Below, piece by piece: positions 18,333 through 28,260 of a DNA stretch of 64,000 nucleotides. The stretch covers positions 248,001 through 312,000 of the forward strand of contig CANNCD010000002.1 in NCBI GenBank assembly GCA_947503035.1, read 5' to 3'. This DNA comes from an uncultured Halocynthiibacter sp. (lineage in GTDB: Bacteria > Pseudomonadota > Alphaproteobacteria > Rhodobacterales > Rhodobacteraceae). The position numbers and the translations under genes are program-made. Positions within the stretch are counted from its first letter, which is position 1; every line of letters begins with the position of its first letter. The notes under the pieces were generated by a model, which was not told the origin of the DNA, made no database searches, and saw only the letters and a list, made by a program, of their open reading frames with translations.

Positions 18333-19673
18333 TTACGCCAGCGCGGATTCGAGGGATTTCCCAATCGCCAGAAGCCGCTCTTCGGTGTTGGGCGGTGACA
18401 TCAGCTGTATACCCGTCGACGCGATCCCCGTCGGAATGGTTAACGCAGCCAGACCCATGATGTTGCCGATCCGCGTATTGCGCAGGGACAGAAGGTTCTC
18501 GGTAACGTAATAATCGCGATCCGACAAAAGGCGTTCGACGTTGGGCGGCAAAATGGCCGAGGTGGGGGTGATGACCACATCGTAATGTGCTGTCGCCGCC
18601 GCGTATTCCGCGCGCAATGCCGTCAGCCGTCGCCACGCCGCGACATAGTCCGCGCCGCTGTACTGAGCGCCGCTTCGGAACCGTCCAAGGATTTCTGGGA
18701 ACATCAGGTCAGGCGTTTCTTCGATCACGTCGCGCCATGTGCCATAGGCCTCGGTGGTGAACAGAATACCAGTTAGGTCCATCGCCGATGTCACCGCGTC
18801 ACATTCAAAACGCTCGATGGCCGCACCCGCGTTCGTCATAGCATCGAGACCACGTTGAAACCCGCGCATTGGCGCATCGCGCACTTCATCCAGCGCGATG
18901 GTTTCCAGAACTCCGACGCGTAAACCGGCAAGCGAAACAGGCTCTAACATGGCGAAATCGCGCCGTTCCATGGCGGCAAGGGCGGCGGCGGCATCATCCA
19001 CAGATCGGGCCAGTGGCCCCACAGTGTCAAACCGTTCGCACAGGGGCACAACCCCCGTCAGGCTAAGACGCCCCGAGGTGGTTTTGAGGCCCACAAGGTC
19101 ATTCCACGCGGCGGGGATGCGGACGCTCCCTCCGGTGTCGGACCCAATCGCCAGAGGGGCCAGGCCAAATGCTACCGACGCCGCCGCCCCCGACGATGAC
19201 CCGCCCGACACCGCCATGTGGTCGTTCACACAGGGCGATGTTTCCATCACTGGGTTCAGGCCAAGCCCCGAAAATGCCAGCTCCGACATATGGGTTTTGC
19301 CCAGACACACCGTGCCCGCCGCCGTCGCCGACGCCAGAACCCGCGCGTCACTTGTTGGGGTGCGTCCGGCCAAGATTTTCGATCCCGCTTCGGTCACGAT
19401 ATCGGCGGTGTCAAACAGGTCCTTCCACGACACGGGCACCCCATCAAGCGGGCCAAGCCGTTGATCCGCCTCTGCGCGCCACTTGGCGACTTGGGCCTCG
19501 GCGCGGGCGCGATCATGGGTGATGCGAGCGTAAATGCGGTGCGACATGGGGTGCGCATCAATTGCGGCAAGATAGGTATCGGTCAATTCCACGGGGCAAA
19601 TCTCCCCCGTTTCGATCCCGCGCCCAAGGTCCATCGCCGTCATCGTTAACCAAGCATCCACGTCACACCTCAT
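18333..19673 (-). CDS. Amidase signature (AS) family amidase
   Basis: Amidase of the AS family, 446 residues. The Ser-cisSer-Lys triad is visible: the lysine in PVSWKDLFDTAD, the middle serine in AVSGGSSSGAAAS, and the nucleophile in GSDTGGSVRIPAAWN. It hydrolyses a carboxamide, but the substrate is not apparent; no GatB/GatC genes are nearby, so it is not GatA. I chose the ATG at 19673, where the family-like N-terminus begins; the longer reading runs into the divergent ubiH gene. The 63-base gap between the two starts must carry both promoters. Confidence 0.85.
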   Translation of the reverse strand: MRCDVDAWLTMTAMDLGRGIETGEICPVELTDTYLAAIDAHPMSHRIYARITHDRARAEAQVAKWRAEADQRLGPLDGVPVSWKDLFDTADIVTEAGSKILAGRTPTSDARVLASATAAGTVCLGKTHMSELAFSGLGLNPVMETSPCVNDHMAVSGGSSSGAAASVAFGLAPLAIGSDTGGSVRIPAAWNDLVGLKTTSGRLSLTGVVPLCERFDTVGPLARSVDDAAAALAAMERRDFAMLEPVSLAGLRVGVLETIALDEVRDAPMRGFQRGLDAMTNAGAAIERFECDAVTSAMDLTGILFTTEAYGTWRDVIEETPDLMFPEILGRFRSGAQYSGADYVAAWRRLTALRAEYAAATAHYDVVITPTSAILPPNVERLLSDRDYYVTENLLSLRNTRIGNIMGLAALTIPTGIASTGIQLMSPPNTEERLLAIGKSLESALA

Positions 19674-19736
19674 TTCATTTTCTTCTGTGTCACTGACGCA
19701 CATGGACAAATCCGCCGCAAGGGGCATATTGGCGCC

Positions 19737-20963
19737 ATGACACATGATACAGATATTCTGATTGTTGGTGGCGGGCTGAATGGGCCTGCTTTGGCGCTTG
19801 CTCTTGCGCAGGGCGGGTTTGACGTGACAATCGTTGACACACTCCCCGTTGATACGCGATCCGAGGATCTGTTTGATGGGCGCTCTTATGCGCTTGCCTT
19901 GGCGTCGACGCGGCTTTTGGGGGCGATTGGCGTTTGGGACGGGATTGCCGAGCACGCCCAGCCGATGTTGGAAATCAAAGTCACCGATGGGCGCGCCGGC
20001 GAAGGGCCGTCGCCCTTTATGTTGCACTTTGATCATGCCGAGATCGAAGAGGGCCCGATGGGGTTCATGATGGAGGACCGCTATCTGCGTCGCGCGTTTT
20101 TGGCGGCCATGGAAACGCACCCGAAAATCACCCAAATCTCGGGCGATAACGTCGTGGCGCAAACCATCGCGCCCTTCAGGGCGACGGCCACGCTCGCCTC
20201 GGGCAAAACCATTTCAGCGCGTCTGATTGTGGGCAGTGATGGCCGCCAATCCGGCACCGCCGAACGCGCGGGCATCCACCGTGAGCACAAGGATTACGGT
20301 CAAACCGCATTGGTTGCAGCCATCGCGCATGATCTTCCCCACGGTGGCATCGCACATCAATTTTTCATGCCCGCCGGCCCGCTTGCCATTCTGCCGCTGA
20401 CCGGCAATCGGTCATCCATCGTTTGGGCCGAAACACACGCACGTGCCGCCGAAATTCAGGCGATGGATGACGACGATTATCTTGATGCGCTGCGCCCTGC
20501 CTTTGGCAGTTTCCTTGGGGATATCTCCCTAACCGGCGCGCGGTTCAGCTATCCCCTCTCCCTTAGTGTGGCGACGTCGTTCACGGCGGATCGCGTGGTT
20601 CTGGTTGGCGACGCGGCACATGGGGTGCATCCGATTGCTGGGCAGGGGCTTAACCTTGGGCTTCGGGATGTCGCCGCATTGGCCGAGGTTCTGGTCCTTG
20701 CGCGACGTCGCGGCGAAGACATCGGGGCATCAAACGTTCTGGATCGATATGCGCAGTGGCGTGGGTTCGACGTGATGTCATTGGTCGCGGCGACGGATTC
20801 GTTCAACCGATTGTTTTCAAACGACAACCCACTTGCGCGCACCCTTCGCGATGTGGGGATGGGTGTTGTGAATGCACTTCCAAATGCGCGGCGTCGGTTT
20901 ATGCGCGAAGCGGCGGGCCTGTCCGGTGATCTACCCCGATTGATGCAGGGCAAATCGATCTAG
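19737..20963 (+). CDS. UbiH/UbiF-family FAD monooxygenase
   Basis: Flavin-dependent hydroxylase of ubiquinone biosynthesis, 408 residues. FAD motifs are complete: [18 protein letters not shown] (Rossmann), [19 protein letters not shown] (DG motif) and [25 protein letters not shown] (GD motif). These fit the UbiH/UbiF/UbiI/UbiL group that hydroxylates the quinone ring. The exact ring position cannot be assigned from sequence; alphaproteobacterial UbiL, which covers two positions, is the likely type. The stop overlaps the convergent Trm112-like gene by four bases. Confidence 0.82.
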   Translation: MTHDTDILIVGGGLNGPALALALAQGGFDVTIVDTLPVDTRSEDLFDGRSYALALASTRLLGAIGVWDGIAEHAQPMLEIKVTDGRAGEGPSPFMLHFDHAEIEEGPMGFMMEDRYLRRAFLAAMETHPKITQISGDNVVAQTIAPFRATATLASGKTISARLIVGSDGRQSGTAERAGIHREHKDYGQTALVAAIAHDLPHGGIAHQFFMPAGPLAILPLTGNRSSIVWAETHARAAEIQAMDDDDYLDALRPAFGSFLGDISLTGARFSYPLSLSVATSFTADRVVLVGDAAHGVHPIAGQGLNLGLRDVAALAEVLVLARRRGEDIGASNVLDRYAQWRGFDVMSLVAATDSFNRLFSNDNPLARTLRDVGMGVVNALPNARRRFMREAAGLSGDLPRLMQGKSI

Positions 20964-21142
20964 TCGAGCTTGCGCGCCTCATCGATCAACAGGATCGGAA
21001 TGCCGTTCCGAATGGGGAATGCTACGCGGGCGGCGCGGCTCACCAACTCCATGTGTTCGGGGCAATAGCGCAGCGTTGATTGCGTCAGCGGACACACCAA
21101 TGCCTCGAGCATACGGGGGTCAAATTCGCCACTGTGGTTCAT
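20960..21142 (-). CDS. Trm112-like small zinc-ribbon-type protein
   Basis: A 60-residue Trm112 family protein. The core [15 protein letters not shown] and [16 protein letters not shown] are the family signature. Only one cysteine of the first pair (CPLTQ) and one later (RYCPEH) remain, so zinc binding is doubtful. Eukaryotic Trm112 activates methyltransferases; the bacterial YcaR-like proteins have no proven role. Its ATG overlaps the stop of the LON-domain gene as ATGA, so it is translationally coupled to it. Confidence 0.85.
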   Translation of the reverse strand: MNHSGEFDPRMLEALVCPLTQSTLRYCPEHMELVSRAARVAFPIRNGIPILLIDEARKLD

Positions 21143-21780
21143 TGTCGTACCTCGTCTGTTTTGCCGACATGCATCGCAAATTCCAAAAGCGTCACAAGGG
21201 TTTCGCGGCGCGATGCCAATGATGGTGCCTCAAGCAACGCCTGTTTATCCTCGGGCGAAAGCGGGCAGAGCATAGATAGCGAATTGATCAACAATTCGTC
21301 CTCTGCGCTTTGCATCGCATCCCAATCTGTATCAAGCTCTTCTGCCGCGAAATACCGTTCCAGTAGCGCGATAAGACCCGCGCGATCCAATGCCGCATCG
21401 GTTTCTGGCTTGCCCATATCCGCCGCGAAATCGTCCCATGACACGGTCGCCCGACGATAGGGGGTAAACCCGTCTTCTTCGGATTTGATGCGGAAACGCG
21501 ACACACCTGTCAACGACACCATGTATCGCCCATCATCCGTTTCGGTAAAGCTCGTGATCCGCCCAACACAGCCGATGGAATGCAGAACATCATCGCCCGA
21601 GGGCGTCTTGTGTGGTTGAACCATTCCGATCAACCGGTCGTCCGTTTTGATCGCGTCCTCGATCATCGCAAGGTAACGTGGCTCAAAAACATGGAGCGGC
21701 AACCGCCCCCGAGGCAGCAAAAGCGCCCCGGACAGCGGGAAGACCGGAATAGTCGAAGGAAGATCGCGAAGTCGTTTCAT
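21139..21780 (-). CDS. LON peptidase substrate-binding domain protein
   Basis: A 213-residue protein consisting of a Lon N-terminal (LAN) domain without ATPase or protease. The family opening [33 protein letters not shown] and [29 protein letters not shown] are clear. Such proteins are widespread in bacteria and their role is not established. It follows the thioredoxin gene by 26 bases and overlaps the Trm112-like gene, giving an xthA-thioredoxin-LON-Trm112 order on the minus strand. Confidence 0.88.
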   Translation of the reverse strand: MKRLRDLPSTIPVFPLSGALLLPRGRLPLHVFEPRYLAMIEDAIKTDDRLIGMVQPHKTPSGDDVLHSIGCVGRITSFTETDDGRYMVSLTGVSRFRIKSEEDGFTPYRRATVSWDDFAADMGKPETDAALDRAGLIALLERYFAAEELDTDWDAMQSAEDELLINSLSMLCPLSPEDKQALLEAPSLASRRETLVTLLEFAMHVGKTDEVRQ

Positions 21781-21806
21781 GGACGGACCTTAGCGCGAAA
21801 TCATGG

Positions 21807-22712
21807 TTACACAAAGATCATTGATGTGAGGCGGCGACGACCGTTCAAAACGATAGGGTCTTTTGCCTCGAGTGAATCGAAGATCTTGAACAACTGTGCC
21901 TTGGCTGCGCCATCATTCCATTCGCGGTCACGGCGGAACAGTTCAAGCAACTGATCAACGGCACCCTCGGTGTCGTCTGCGGCAACCATCGCGGTTGCAA
22001 GGTCAAAACGCGCCTGATGGTCGTCGGGGTTGGCGTCAACCGCGCCGGTCAATTCCGCAAGCGGACCTGCGTCTGCGGCCTGACGTGCGATGTCGATCTG
22101 GGCGCGCACGGCTTCGATGGCCGCATCAAGTGACAGATCGGCAGGCACACCGTTGATTACGGCCTCGGCCTCATCGATGTTGTCCTGTGCGATGTGGCAA
22201 CGGGCCAGACCGGCATAAGAGGCGACGTTGTTTTGGTCTTCTTCAAGGATCGCAGAATAGGTCTGTGCGGCGTCTTCGAATTCACCGGCGGCGAACATTT
22301 CGTCTGCGGCCTCGACGGCTTCGGACAGACCACCGTCACCGGCAAGCGCGCCGACACGTTCGACGAACGCTTTGATCTCGGATGGGGGTACCGCACCTTG
22401 GAAGCCGTCAACCGGCTGACCTTTGTAGAAGGCGAAGACGGTCGGGATCGATTGCACCTGCATCTGCGCGGCGATCTGTTGGTTCTTGTCCACGTCGATT
22501 TTGACCATTTTGACCGCGCCACCGGCCTCGGTGACCGCTGCTTCAAGTGCTGGTCCAAGCGTTTTACATGGGCCACACCAAGTCGCCCAGAAATCGACGA
22601 TGACCGGAACTTCGGCCGATGCGTCAACAACATCCGCCATAAATGTGGATGCGTCGGTGTCTTTGATAAGATCGCCGGCTGCGGCGTCGGGGGATTGGCC
22701 AAATTCAAGCAT
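21807..22712 (-). CDS. Thioredoxin-TPR protein (CnoX/YbbN-like)
   Basis: A 301-residue cytoplasmic protein with an N-terminal thioredoxin domain (about 15-120) and C-terminal TPR-like helices (about 130-300). The active site is FWATWCGPCK with Cys46 and Cys49, unlike E. coli CnoX, which lacks a redox-active CxxC pair. Family members act as chaperone-redox proteins that hold clients for GroEL. A short gap to xthA upstream and to the LON-domain gene downstream indicates one transcript. Confidence 0.88.
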   Translation of the reverse strand: MLEFGQSPDAAAGDLIKDTDASTFMADVVDASAEVPVIVDFWATWCGPCKTLGPALEAAVTEAGGAVKMVKIDVDKNQQIAAQMQVQSIPTVFAFYKGQPVDGFQGAVPPSEIKAFVERVGALAGDGGLSEAVEAADEMFAAGEFEDAAQTYSAILEEDQNNVASYAGLARCHIAQDNIDEAEAVINGVPADLSLDAAIEAVRAQIDIARQAADAGPLAELTGAVDANPDDHQARFDLATAMVAADDTEGAVDQLLELFRRDREWNDGAAKAQLFKIFDSLEAKDPIVLNGRRRLTSMIFV

Positions 22713-22762
22713 GTCTATCGTCCGTAAATTGATCGGTTTCGCCCTATATGGGGGTTCAAACG

Positions 22763-23551
22763 TTAAAGGTCAAAGGTTGCGAAAACCGGTGCGTGGTCGG
22801 ATGGCTTTTCCCAGCCGCGCGCGTCGCGGTAAATGCGGGAGGAATGACCGGATGCGGCGATGTCGTCCGTGGCCCAGATGTGATCCAAACGGCGACCTTT
22901 GTCGGCGGCGGACCAGTCCTTGGCGCGGTACGACCACCAGCTATATACCTGACCCTCGGGGATATCTTTGCGTGTGATATCGACCCAATTTCCGGCCTCT
23001 TGTACCGCGGTCAGGTGTTCGACCTCAATCGGGGTGTGGGACACGATTTTGAGCAGGGACTTGTGGTTCCAAACGTCGTCTTCGCGCGGGGCAATGTTCA
23101 AGTCCCCCACAAGAATCGACCGTTTGGGCGGCGTCGCGCTGTATTCGTCCCGCATCTCGGTCAGATAGTCGAGCTTTTGACCGAATTTCTCGTTGATCTC
23201 GCGGTTGGGTTTGTCGCCGCCCGCAGGGATATAGTGGTTGTGGATCGTCACGCCATTGGGCAATTCGGCGGCCACGTGGCGGGCATGGCCAAGGGATGCG
23301 TAATCGACGCTACCTTTATCGATCAGGGGCAGGCGGGAAATGATCGCAACGCCGTTGTATCCCTTTTGGCCGCGGGCCACGATGTGTTCGTAACCCAGCG
23401 CGGCGAACCCTTCGGTGGGGATCAGATCAACGGGGGACTTGCATTCCTGAAGGCAAAGAACATCTGGTTTCTCTTCTTCCAACAGTTTCAAAACGATGGG
23501 CTCACGCAGGCGAACCGAATTGATGTTCCAAGTGCAAAGCGTAAAGGCCAT
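22763..23551 (-). CDS. xthA: Exodeoxyribonuclease III / AP endonuclease
   Basis: Base-excision repair nuclease of 262 residues that incises at abasic sites and trims 3' ends. Metal and catalytic residues lie in CTWNINSVR, LCLQECKSP, ARGQKGYNGVAI, LVGDLNIAPREDD, RRLDHIWAT and the final SDHAPVFATF. These are all EEP-superfamily motifs in the XthA order. It appears to start a run with the thioredoxin and LON genes. The terminator of the response-regulator gene lies between it and that gene. Confidence 0.95.
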   Translation of the reverse strand: MAFTLCTWNINSVRLREPIVLKLLEEEKPDVLCLQECKSPVDLIPTEGFAALGYEHIVARGQKGYNGVAIISRLPLIDKGSVDYASLGHARHVAAELPNGVTIHNHYIPAGGDKPNREINEKFGQKLDYLTEMRDEYSATPPKRSILVGDLNIAPREDDVWNHKSLLKIVSHTPIEVEHLTAVQEAGNWVDITRKDIPEGQVYSWWSYRAKDWSAADKGRRLDHIWATDDIAASGHSSRIYRDARGWEKPSDHAPVFATFDL

Positions 23552-23620
23552 GGGGCGTCTCCTGTTGGTTTGGGGGGACTGTAACGGGGCGCGCGGCGTC
23601 GCACCACCCGAATCCCGCGC

Positions 23621-23647
23621 AAAAAAAATCCGAGCACAAGGCCCGGA
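23621..23647 (-). terminator. Terminator of the OmpR-type regulator
   Basis: On the minus strand TCCGGGC pairs with GCTCGGA (one G-T) around a five-base loop and is followed directly by eight T's. It stops the transcript of the regulator at 23736-24422 ahead of xthA. Confidence 0.88.
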
Positions 23648-23735
23648 CAGTTCAACAGGGAGGTTGCGTATTCGACCCCCAATACGCAGGGGGGAGGAGA
23701 TGGGCGAAACCTGTGCAAATCTCGCCCTGGAGGAA

Positions 23736-24422
23736 TTAACTAGCCAATCTATAACCGCCAGATTCGGTCAAAAGAAGGCGGGCCTGTGACGGATCTGGTT
23801 CGATTTTCTGACGCAGGCGATAAATGTGGGTTTCCAACGTGTGGGTTGTGACACCGGCGTTGTATCCCCAGACCTCGTGCAACAGAACATCGCGGGCCAC
23901 CACACCGTCACTGGCGCGGTAGAGGAATTTAAGGATGTTGGTTTCTTTTTCGGTCAGACGAATTTTCTTATCGTCTTCGGTTACCAACATCTTGGTTGCG
24001 GGTTTGAACGTATATGGGCCGAGCTGGAAGATCGCGTCTTCGGATTGTTCATGCTGACGCAACTGGGCGCGGATGCGGGCCAAAAGGACAGGGAACTTGA
24101 ACGGTTTGGTGACGTAATCATTCGCACCGGCATCCAGACCCAAAATCGTGTCTGCATCAGAATCATGACCCGTAAGCATAAGGATCGGACATTTCACGCC
24201 TTGTTTGCGCATCAAACGGCACAATTCACGGCCATCTGTGTCTGGCAAACCCACGTCAAGAATGACCAGATCATAAAGCGCCTCTTTGGTGCGTTCCATG
24301 GCTTCGGCACCATTGCCGGCTTCGAACACATCAAATTCTTCTGTCATAACAATCTGTTCTGACAAGGCTTCGCGTAGGTCTTCGTCGTCATCGACAAGTA
24401 GAATTTTCTTGAGGTTGGCCAT
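23736..24422 (-). CDS. OmpR-family response regulator
   Basis: Two-component response regulator, 228 residues. The receiver domain has the acidic pocket DDDED at 11-15, phospho-acceptor Asp56 (LVILDVGLPDTDG), Thr84 and Lys106 (YVTKPF). The C-terminal winged helix (about 135-226) contains RLTEKETNILKFLY, LLHEVWGYNAGVTTHTLETHIYRLRQKIE and SGGYRL. No histidine kinase is adjacent. The sequence resembles the CenR-type regulators of alphaproteobacteria, which control envelope genes, but I cannot confirm orthology. It has its own terminator and is probably monocistronic. Confidence 0.88.
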   Translation of the reverse strand: MANLKKILLVDDDEDLREALSEQIVMTEEFDVFEAGNGAEAMERTKEALYDLVILDVGLPDTDGRELCRLMRKQGVKCPILMLTGHDSDADTILGLDAGANDYVTKPFKFPVLLARIRAQLRQHEQSEDAIFQLGPYTFKPATKMLVTEDDKKIRLTEKETNILKFLYRASDGVVARDVLLHEVWGYNAGVTTHTLETHIYRLRQKIEPDPSQARLLLTESGGYRLAS

Positions 24423-24584
24423 TGGGCTGTCCTTTCGCTCTGTTGGTATTAAGATGGAAGCGATTGAGGTTTTCTACAAGGCTCCGTTATATTATCTCAC
24501 GTTCTCGTGTCACATTGGCGCGAAATGTTTCATATTCCTCTAAAACGGGCTAGGGATTGGCGCGTTTGTTACAAAGGTCACCGC

Positions 24585-25673
24585 ATGAGTCTTCTTCCCA
24601 CGATCGTTGAGCTTCAGTCCCGCGCCCGCGCAGATTTGCGTATGGGGGTGCCGGTGGTGTTCGGTTTGGACGGTGATTCCGTGATCCTTTGCGCGGTCGA
24701 GACTCTGACCGAGGAACGTTTGAATGACATGCGGGCGCTGGGCGATGTCGTCTTGGCGCTTACGACGCGGCGGGCGGATACGTTAAAGGCGCGTTCCTAT
24801 GATGTGGGCGTGGCCCGTTTGCGTCTGCCAGATAGCGCCGGAATTGACTGGCTGCGCTGTGTTGCGGACCCAGCGGATGATCTGAACATGCCGATGAAGG
24901 GACCATTTGTGTCCGAACGTGGCGGGAATGTGGGGCTGCATCGCGCGGCTCTTACCTTTTGCAAGGCATCGCGTCTGTTGCCCGCGGCGGTGGTCGTGGC
25001 GGTCGTAGATGGCGTGGCATTGGCCGCCGAGAACGGTCTGACCTATCTGGATGCCGGTGCCGCCTATGATGTGATGCACACCACCAGCCCTCATAATGAG
25101 GTGATCCACGCCCGTCTGCCGATGGTGGCGTCGGACGCGGGGCGTCTGCATATATATCGTCCCGAGGACGGCGGCGAAGAACACTATGCCGTTGAAATCG
25201 GCAAGCCCGACCGTGACGCCCCCGTGTTGGCGCGGCTGCATTCGGCCTGTTTCACGGGGGATGTTCTTGGATCGCTCAAATGCGATTGCGGGCCCCAGTT
25301 GAACGCCGCCCTCGCGCAGATGGGCGAAACCGGTTCTGGGATTCTATTGTATCTCAACCAAGAGGGGCGTGGCATTGGTCTGGCCAATAAGATGCGCGCC
25401 TATAGCCTTCAGGATCAGGGTTTCGATACCGTCGAGGCCAACCACCGTCTGGGGTTTGAAGACGACGAACGGGATTTCCGCATCGGCTCCGAAATTTTGA
25501 AAAGCCTCGGTTTCTCGTCCGTGCGCCTGCTGACCAATAACCCAAAGAAGGTCGCCATGATGAATGCCACCGGTGTTGAGGTGACCGAACGGGTTGAGCT
25601 TCGCGTGGGCGAGAACGACCACAACACGGCGTACCTTGCGACCAAGGCGGCCAAATCTGGGCATCTGCTGTGA
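24585..25673 (+). CDS. ribA: GTP cyclohydrolase II with N-terminal extension
   Basis: First committed enzyme of riboflavin synthesis: GTP to a diaminopyrimidine, formate and pyrophosphate. The catalytic domain fills about residues 160-360: the zinc cysteines lie in [21 protein letters not shown], followed by [19 protein letters not shown] and [12 protein letters not shown]. The first 160 residues are not the usual DHBP synthase (RibB) domain motifs and look like a degenerate relative. I chose the ATG at 24585 (AAAGGT ribosome site). The stop overlaps the next gene's GTG start as GTGA. Confidence 0.9.
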   Translation: MSLLPTIVELQSRARADLRMGVPVVFGLDGDSVILCAVETLTEERLNDMRALGDVVLALTTRRADTLKARSYDVGVARLRLPDSAGIDWLRCVADPADDLNMPMKGPFVSERGGNVGLHRAALTFCKASRLLPAAVVVAVVDGVALAAENGLTYLDAGAAYDVMHTTSPHNEVIHARLPMVASDAGRLHIYRPEDGGEEHYAVEIGKPDRDAPVLARLHSACFTGDVLGSLKCDCGPQLNAALAQMGETGSGILLYLNQEGRGIGLANKMRAYSLQDQGFDTVEANHRLGFEDDERDFRIGSEILKSLGFSSVRLLTNNPKKVAMMNATGVEVTERVELRVGENDHNTAYLATKAAKSGHLL

Positions 25674-26164
25674 CGCCTTGGGATATGGTTGTGACCCCGC
25701 GCGGTGTGCGGTTCATGGGGCGGATGTTTCCCTGTGCGATGGGGCGTGGATTGATCCGTTCCGACAAACGCGAAGGGGACGGTGCGACCCCCACCGGTGA
25801 TCACTCTATTATAGGGATGTATTATCGCCCCGACCGCATGGCCGCACCGACCCCTTGGGCGATGCCCATCGGGCCCAGCGATCTGTGGTCTGATGATGTC
25901 AAAGATGACGCCTATAATAGTGCCGTTCGCGCACCTTATATATATAGTCACGAAAATTTGCGTCGCGCAGACCCGCTTTATGACCTGATCTTGGTGACGG
26001 ACTATAACTATGATCCGGCGATTGCGGGGCTGGGTTCGGCGATATTTATCCACCAATGGCGCCGCCCCCATTTCCCCACCGAAGGCTGTGTGGCGTTTTC
26101 CCGCGCTGATCTGCGGTGGATCGCGCGCCGGATCGAAATCGGCACGCGTCTTATTGTGCGCTAG
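25670..26164 (+). CDS. L,D-transpeptidase (YkuD) domain protein
   Basis: A 164-residue YkuD-fold protein. The catalytic motif is [18 protein letters not shown], giving His128 and nucleophile Cys140. YkuD enzymes form or edit 3-3 crosslinks in peptidoglycan or attach proteins to it. No signal peptide or membrane segment is visible in the N-terminus ([15 protein letters not shown]), which is odd for an enzyme that must act outside the cytoplasm. The GTG start overlaps the ribA stop, so translation is coupled. It overlaps the convergent YggS gene by four bases. Confidence 0.85.
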   Translation: MTPWDMVVTPRGVRFMGRMFPCAMGRGLIRSDKREGDGATPTGDHSIIGMYYRPDRMAAPTPWAMPIGPSDLWSDDVKDDAYNSAVRAPYIYSHENLRRADPLYDLILVTDYNYDPAIAGLGSAIFIHQWRRPHFPTEGCVAFSRADLRWIARRIEIGTRLIVR

Positions 26165-26814
26165 CCATAGTCCCGTTCGCCAAACACGGCGGACCCAACA
26201 CGGACATAGGTCGCACCTTGGGCAACCGCGCTTTCAAAATCACCACTCATCCCCATGGACAGCTCGGACAGATCGTTGCGCTGGGCGATCTTGCGTAGCA
26301 GCGCAAAGTGAAGCGAGGGTTCTTCGTTTGCGGGCGGAATACACATCAACCCAACAAGCGGCAGGTTAAGCGCGCGCACCTCGGCGATGAAATCATCGGC
26401 GTCCTCGATGGCGATCCCTGCCTTTTGGTCTTCGCGGCCCGTGTTGATCTGAATGAATAGATCGGGACAGTGGCCCAATTCGTCCTTTAACCGCGCAAGC
26501 GTCGTCGCCAGCTTGGGGCGGTCCACGGAATGGATGGCCTGAAACAGCTCCATCGCCTGCCGTGCTTTGTTGGTTTGAAGTGGCCCAAGAAGATGTACGT
26601 CGATGTCGCCAAACTCCTCACGAAGGGCGGGCCACTTGCCAGCGGCCTCTTGGACCTTGTTCTCGCCAAACAAGCGGTGTCCCGATTCCACCACTGCGCG
26701 GACCCGTTCGATTGGCTGAACCTTGGAAACCGCAATCAAGCGAGTCGACTCGGGCGCGCGATTGGAGCGTTTTGACTGAGAGGTAATGCGGGTTTGAATT
26801 TCAGAAATCGACAT
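26161..26814 (-). CDS. yggS: PLP homeostasis protein YggS (PLPBP)
   Basis: Pyridoxal-phosphate-binding protein of 217 residues, alanine-racemase-like barrel without racemase partner domain. The PLP lysine is in LIAVSKVQP; GENKVQEAA, HLLGPLQTNKAR, INTGREDQKAG and LSMGMSGDFESAVAQGATYVRVGSAVFG are all family motifs. It buffers free PLP and affects amino-acid balance. A small divergence is the region ahead of the porin, with no close operon partner. Confidence 0.95.
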   Translation of the reverse strand: MSISEIQTRITSQSKRSNRAPESTRLIAVSKVQPIERVRAVVESGHRLFGENKVQEAAGKWPALREEFGDIDVHLLGPLQTNKARQAMELFQAIHSVDRPKLATTLARLKDELGHCPDLFIQINTGREDQKAGIAIEDADDFIAEVRALNLPLVGLMCIPPANEEPSLHFALLRKIAQRNDLSELSMGMSGDFESAVAQGATYVRVGSAVFGERDYG

Positions 26815-27043
26815 TCTGCGAGGTCCTTATCGTGGGGCGTGCGCCGTGTTTGGCGGATTTGCGCCCAATATAGTGTAATATTTCAAGGGCCGGAACCGCA
26901 TGTGTGTTCTGTTTGCATCATTTTGCGGGTGAGGGATCGCTTACCCCGTCTGCAAACTTGAACGAAATCCCAGTTCAGTGCATTTCAATGGGCAGGTGTC
27001 GGGAAACTGACATACTGTGCAATTCTCAAACGAGGAAAAAAGA

Positions 27044-28111
27044 ATGAAAAACCTTCTTCTCGCATCCACAGCGCTTGTAGCGTTCGCTGGTGCAGCATCT
27101 GCTGAAATCTCCCTCTCCGGTACCGGCAAAATCGGTTACAACGACGACCACGAGGGTGGTGTTTACACTGACCTAGACGTAGACTTCAAATTCTCCCGTG
27201 AGCTAGACAACGGCTGGACCGCTGCTGGTCGTTACGGTTTCGAATTTGCTGACGGCGCTGGCGCTGACTCCAACTCCGACTTCGGTTCTTTCGACGACAA
27301 CAACCTTCAGCTGTCTTTGACTTCTGACTTTGGTGGCGTTTACTACGGTGACTACGAATTCGCAGCTGCGACTTACTGGTCTGGCGTTTCCGACATGGAC
27401 ACAGACGGTTTCTCCGAGCAAGACGGCGAAACAGTACTTCGCGCTGAAGCAATCTTCGGTGATTTCAAAGGCGGCGTTTCCTACGCAGTTGACAACGGCA
27501 CTGGCGACACTGAGCAGCTTTCCTTGGGTGTTTCCGGTTCTGTAGCTAACTTCACAGTAGCAGCAGCTTACCAAGAAGAAACAACATACGACTCTGGTGA
27601 AGACGACTGGAACGCAGCCGAAGTATTCGGTCTTGCTCTTGGTACTTCCTTCGCTGGCGCAGACGTAACATTTGCTTACTCTTCTTCCGAAGACGAAAAC
27701 TCCATCGGTCTTGGCGCTTCCTACGCTGTTTCTGACGCGATCACTGTTTCTGCATCTTACGTTGTAGAATCTGCTGACGACGCAGACGCATACGGCTTCG
27801 GCGTTGAGTACTCTGAAGGTCCATTCGCTGTATCTTTCGAATATGACCGCAACAACGAAGAAGACGAGTTCTTCCTCGAAGGTTCTTACGAAGTATCTGA
27901 CGTTGTAACAGTTTACGCTGGTTACGTTGACGACGAAGGTAACGGTTCTTCCGAAACTTACGTTGCTGCTGAGTACGACCTAGGTTCCTCTGCTTCCCTA
28001 CTTGCTTCTTACGGTTCTGTTGGTGACGACTACACTGGCGACTCCGACGAAGTTGGTTCTGACTACGAAGTATTCGAAGGTGTTACACTTCAGCTAACAC
28101 TTAAATTCTAA
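27044..28111 (+). CDS. Outer-membrane porin (Rhodobacter type)
   Basis: A 355-residue outer-membrane beta-barrel porin. A Sec signal peptide (MKNLLLASTALVAFAGAASA) is followed by EISLSGTGKIGYND, the typical alphaproteobacterial porin opening, then alternating amphipathic strands and a C-terminal aromatic FKF-type end (LQLTLKF). The mature chain is very rich in Asp and Glu and has almost no Lys or Arg, which would suit marine salt. Codons are strongly biased (GTA, CTT, TCC, GAC) unlike neighbours, indicating high expression. I chose the ATG at 27044 over an upstream codon because the signal peptide starts there. Confidence 0.92.
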   Translation: MKNLLLASTALVAFAGAASAEISLSGTGKIGYNDDHEGGVYTDLDVDFKFSRELDNGWTAAGRYGFEFADGAGADSNSDFGSFDDNNLQLSLTSDFGGVYYGDYEFAAATYWSGVSDMDTDGFSEQDGETVLRAEAIFGDFKGGVSYAVDNGTGDTEQLSLGVSGSVANFTVAAAYQEETTYDSGEDDWNAAEVFGLALGTSFAGADVTFAYSSSEDENSIGLGASYAVSDAITVSASYVVESADDADAYGFGVEYSEGPFAVSFEYDRNNEEDEFFLEGSYEVSDVVTVYAGYVDDEGNGSSETYVAAEYDLGSSASLLASYGSVGDDYTGDSDEVGSDYEVFEGVTLQLTLKF

Positions 28112-28140
28112 TCTGACCTTTCAGATTTGAGTTAAAGCGA

Positions 28141-28171
28141 GAGCGGTGCCTTGGCATCGCTCTTTTCTTTT
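28141..28171 (+). terminator. Terminator of the porin gene
   Basis: GAGCGGTGCC pairs with GGCATCGCTC (one G-T) in a 10-base-pair stem, followed by TTTTCTTTT. It lies 30 bases after the porin stop. Confidence 0.88.
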
Positions 28172-28260
28172 GTCCGCAAGGTTTCGCTGGTTTTGAATGG
28201 TCTCTTGTTCGGATCGCGCGCCTCGGCTAGATATATGTCCAACGACAATGAGGGCATGTG

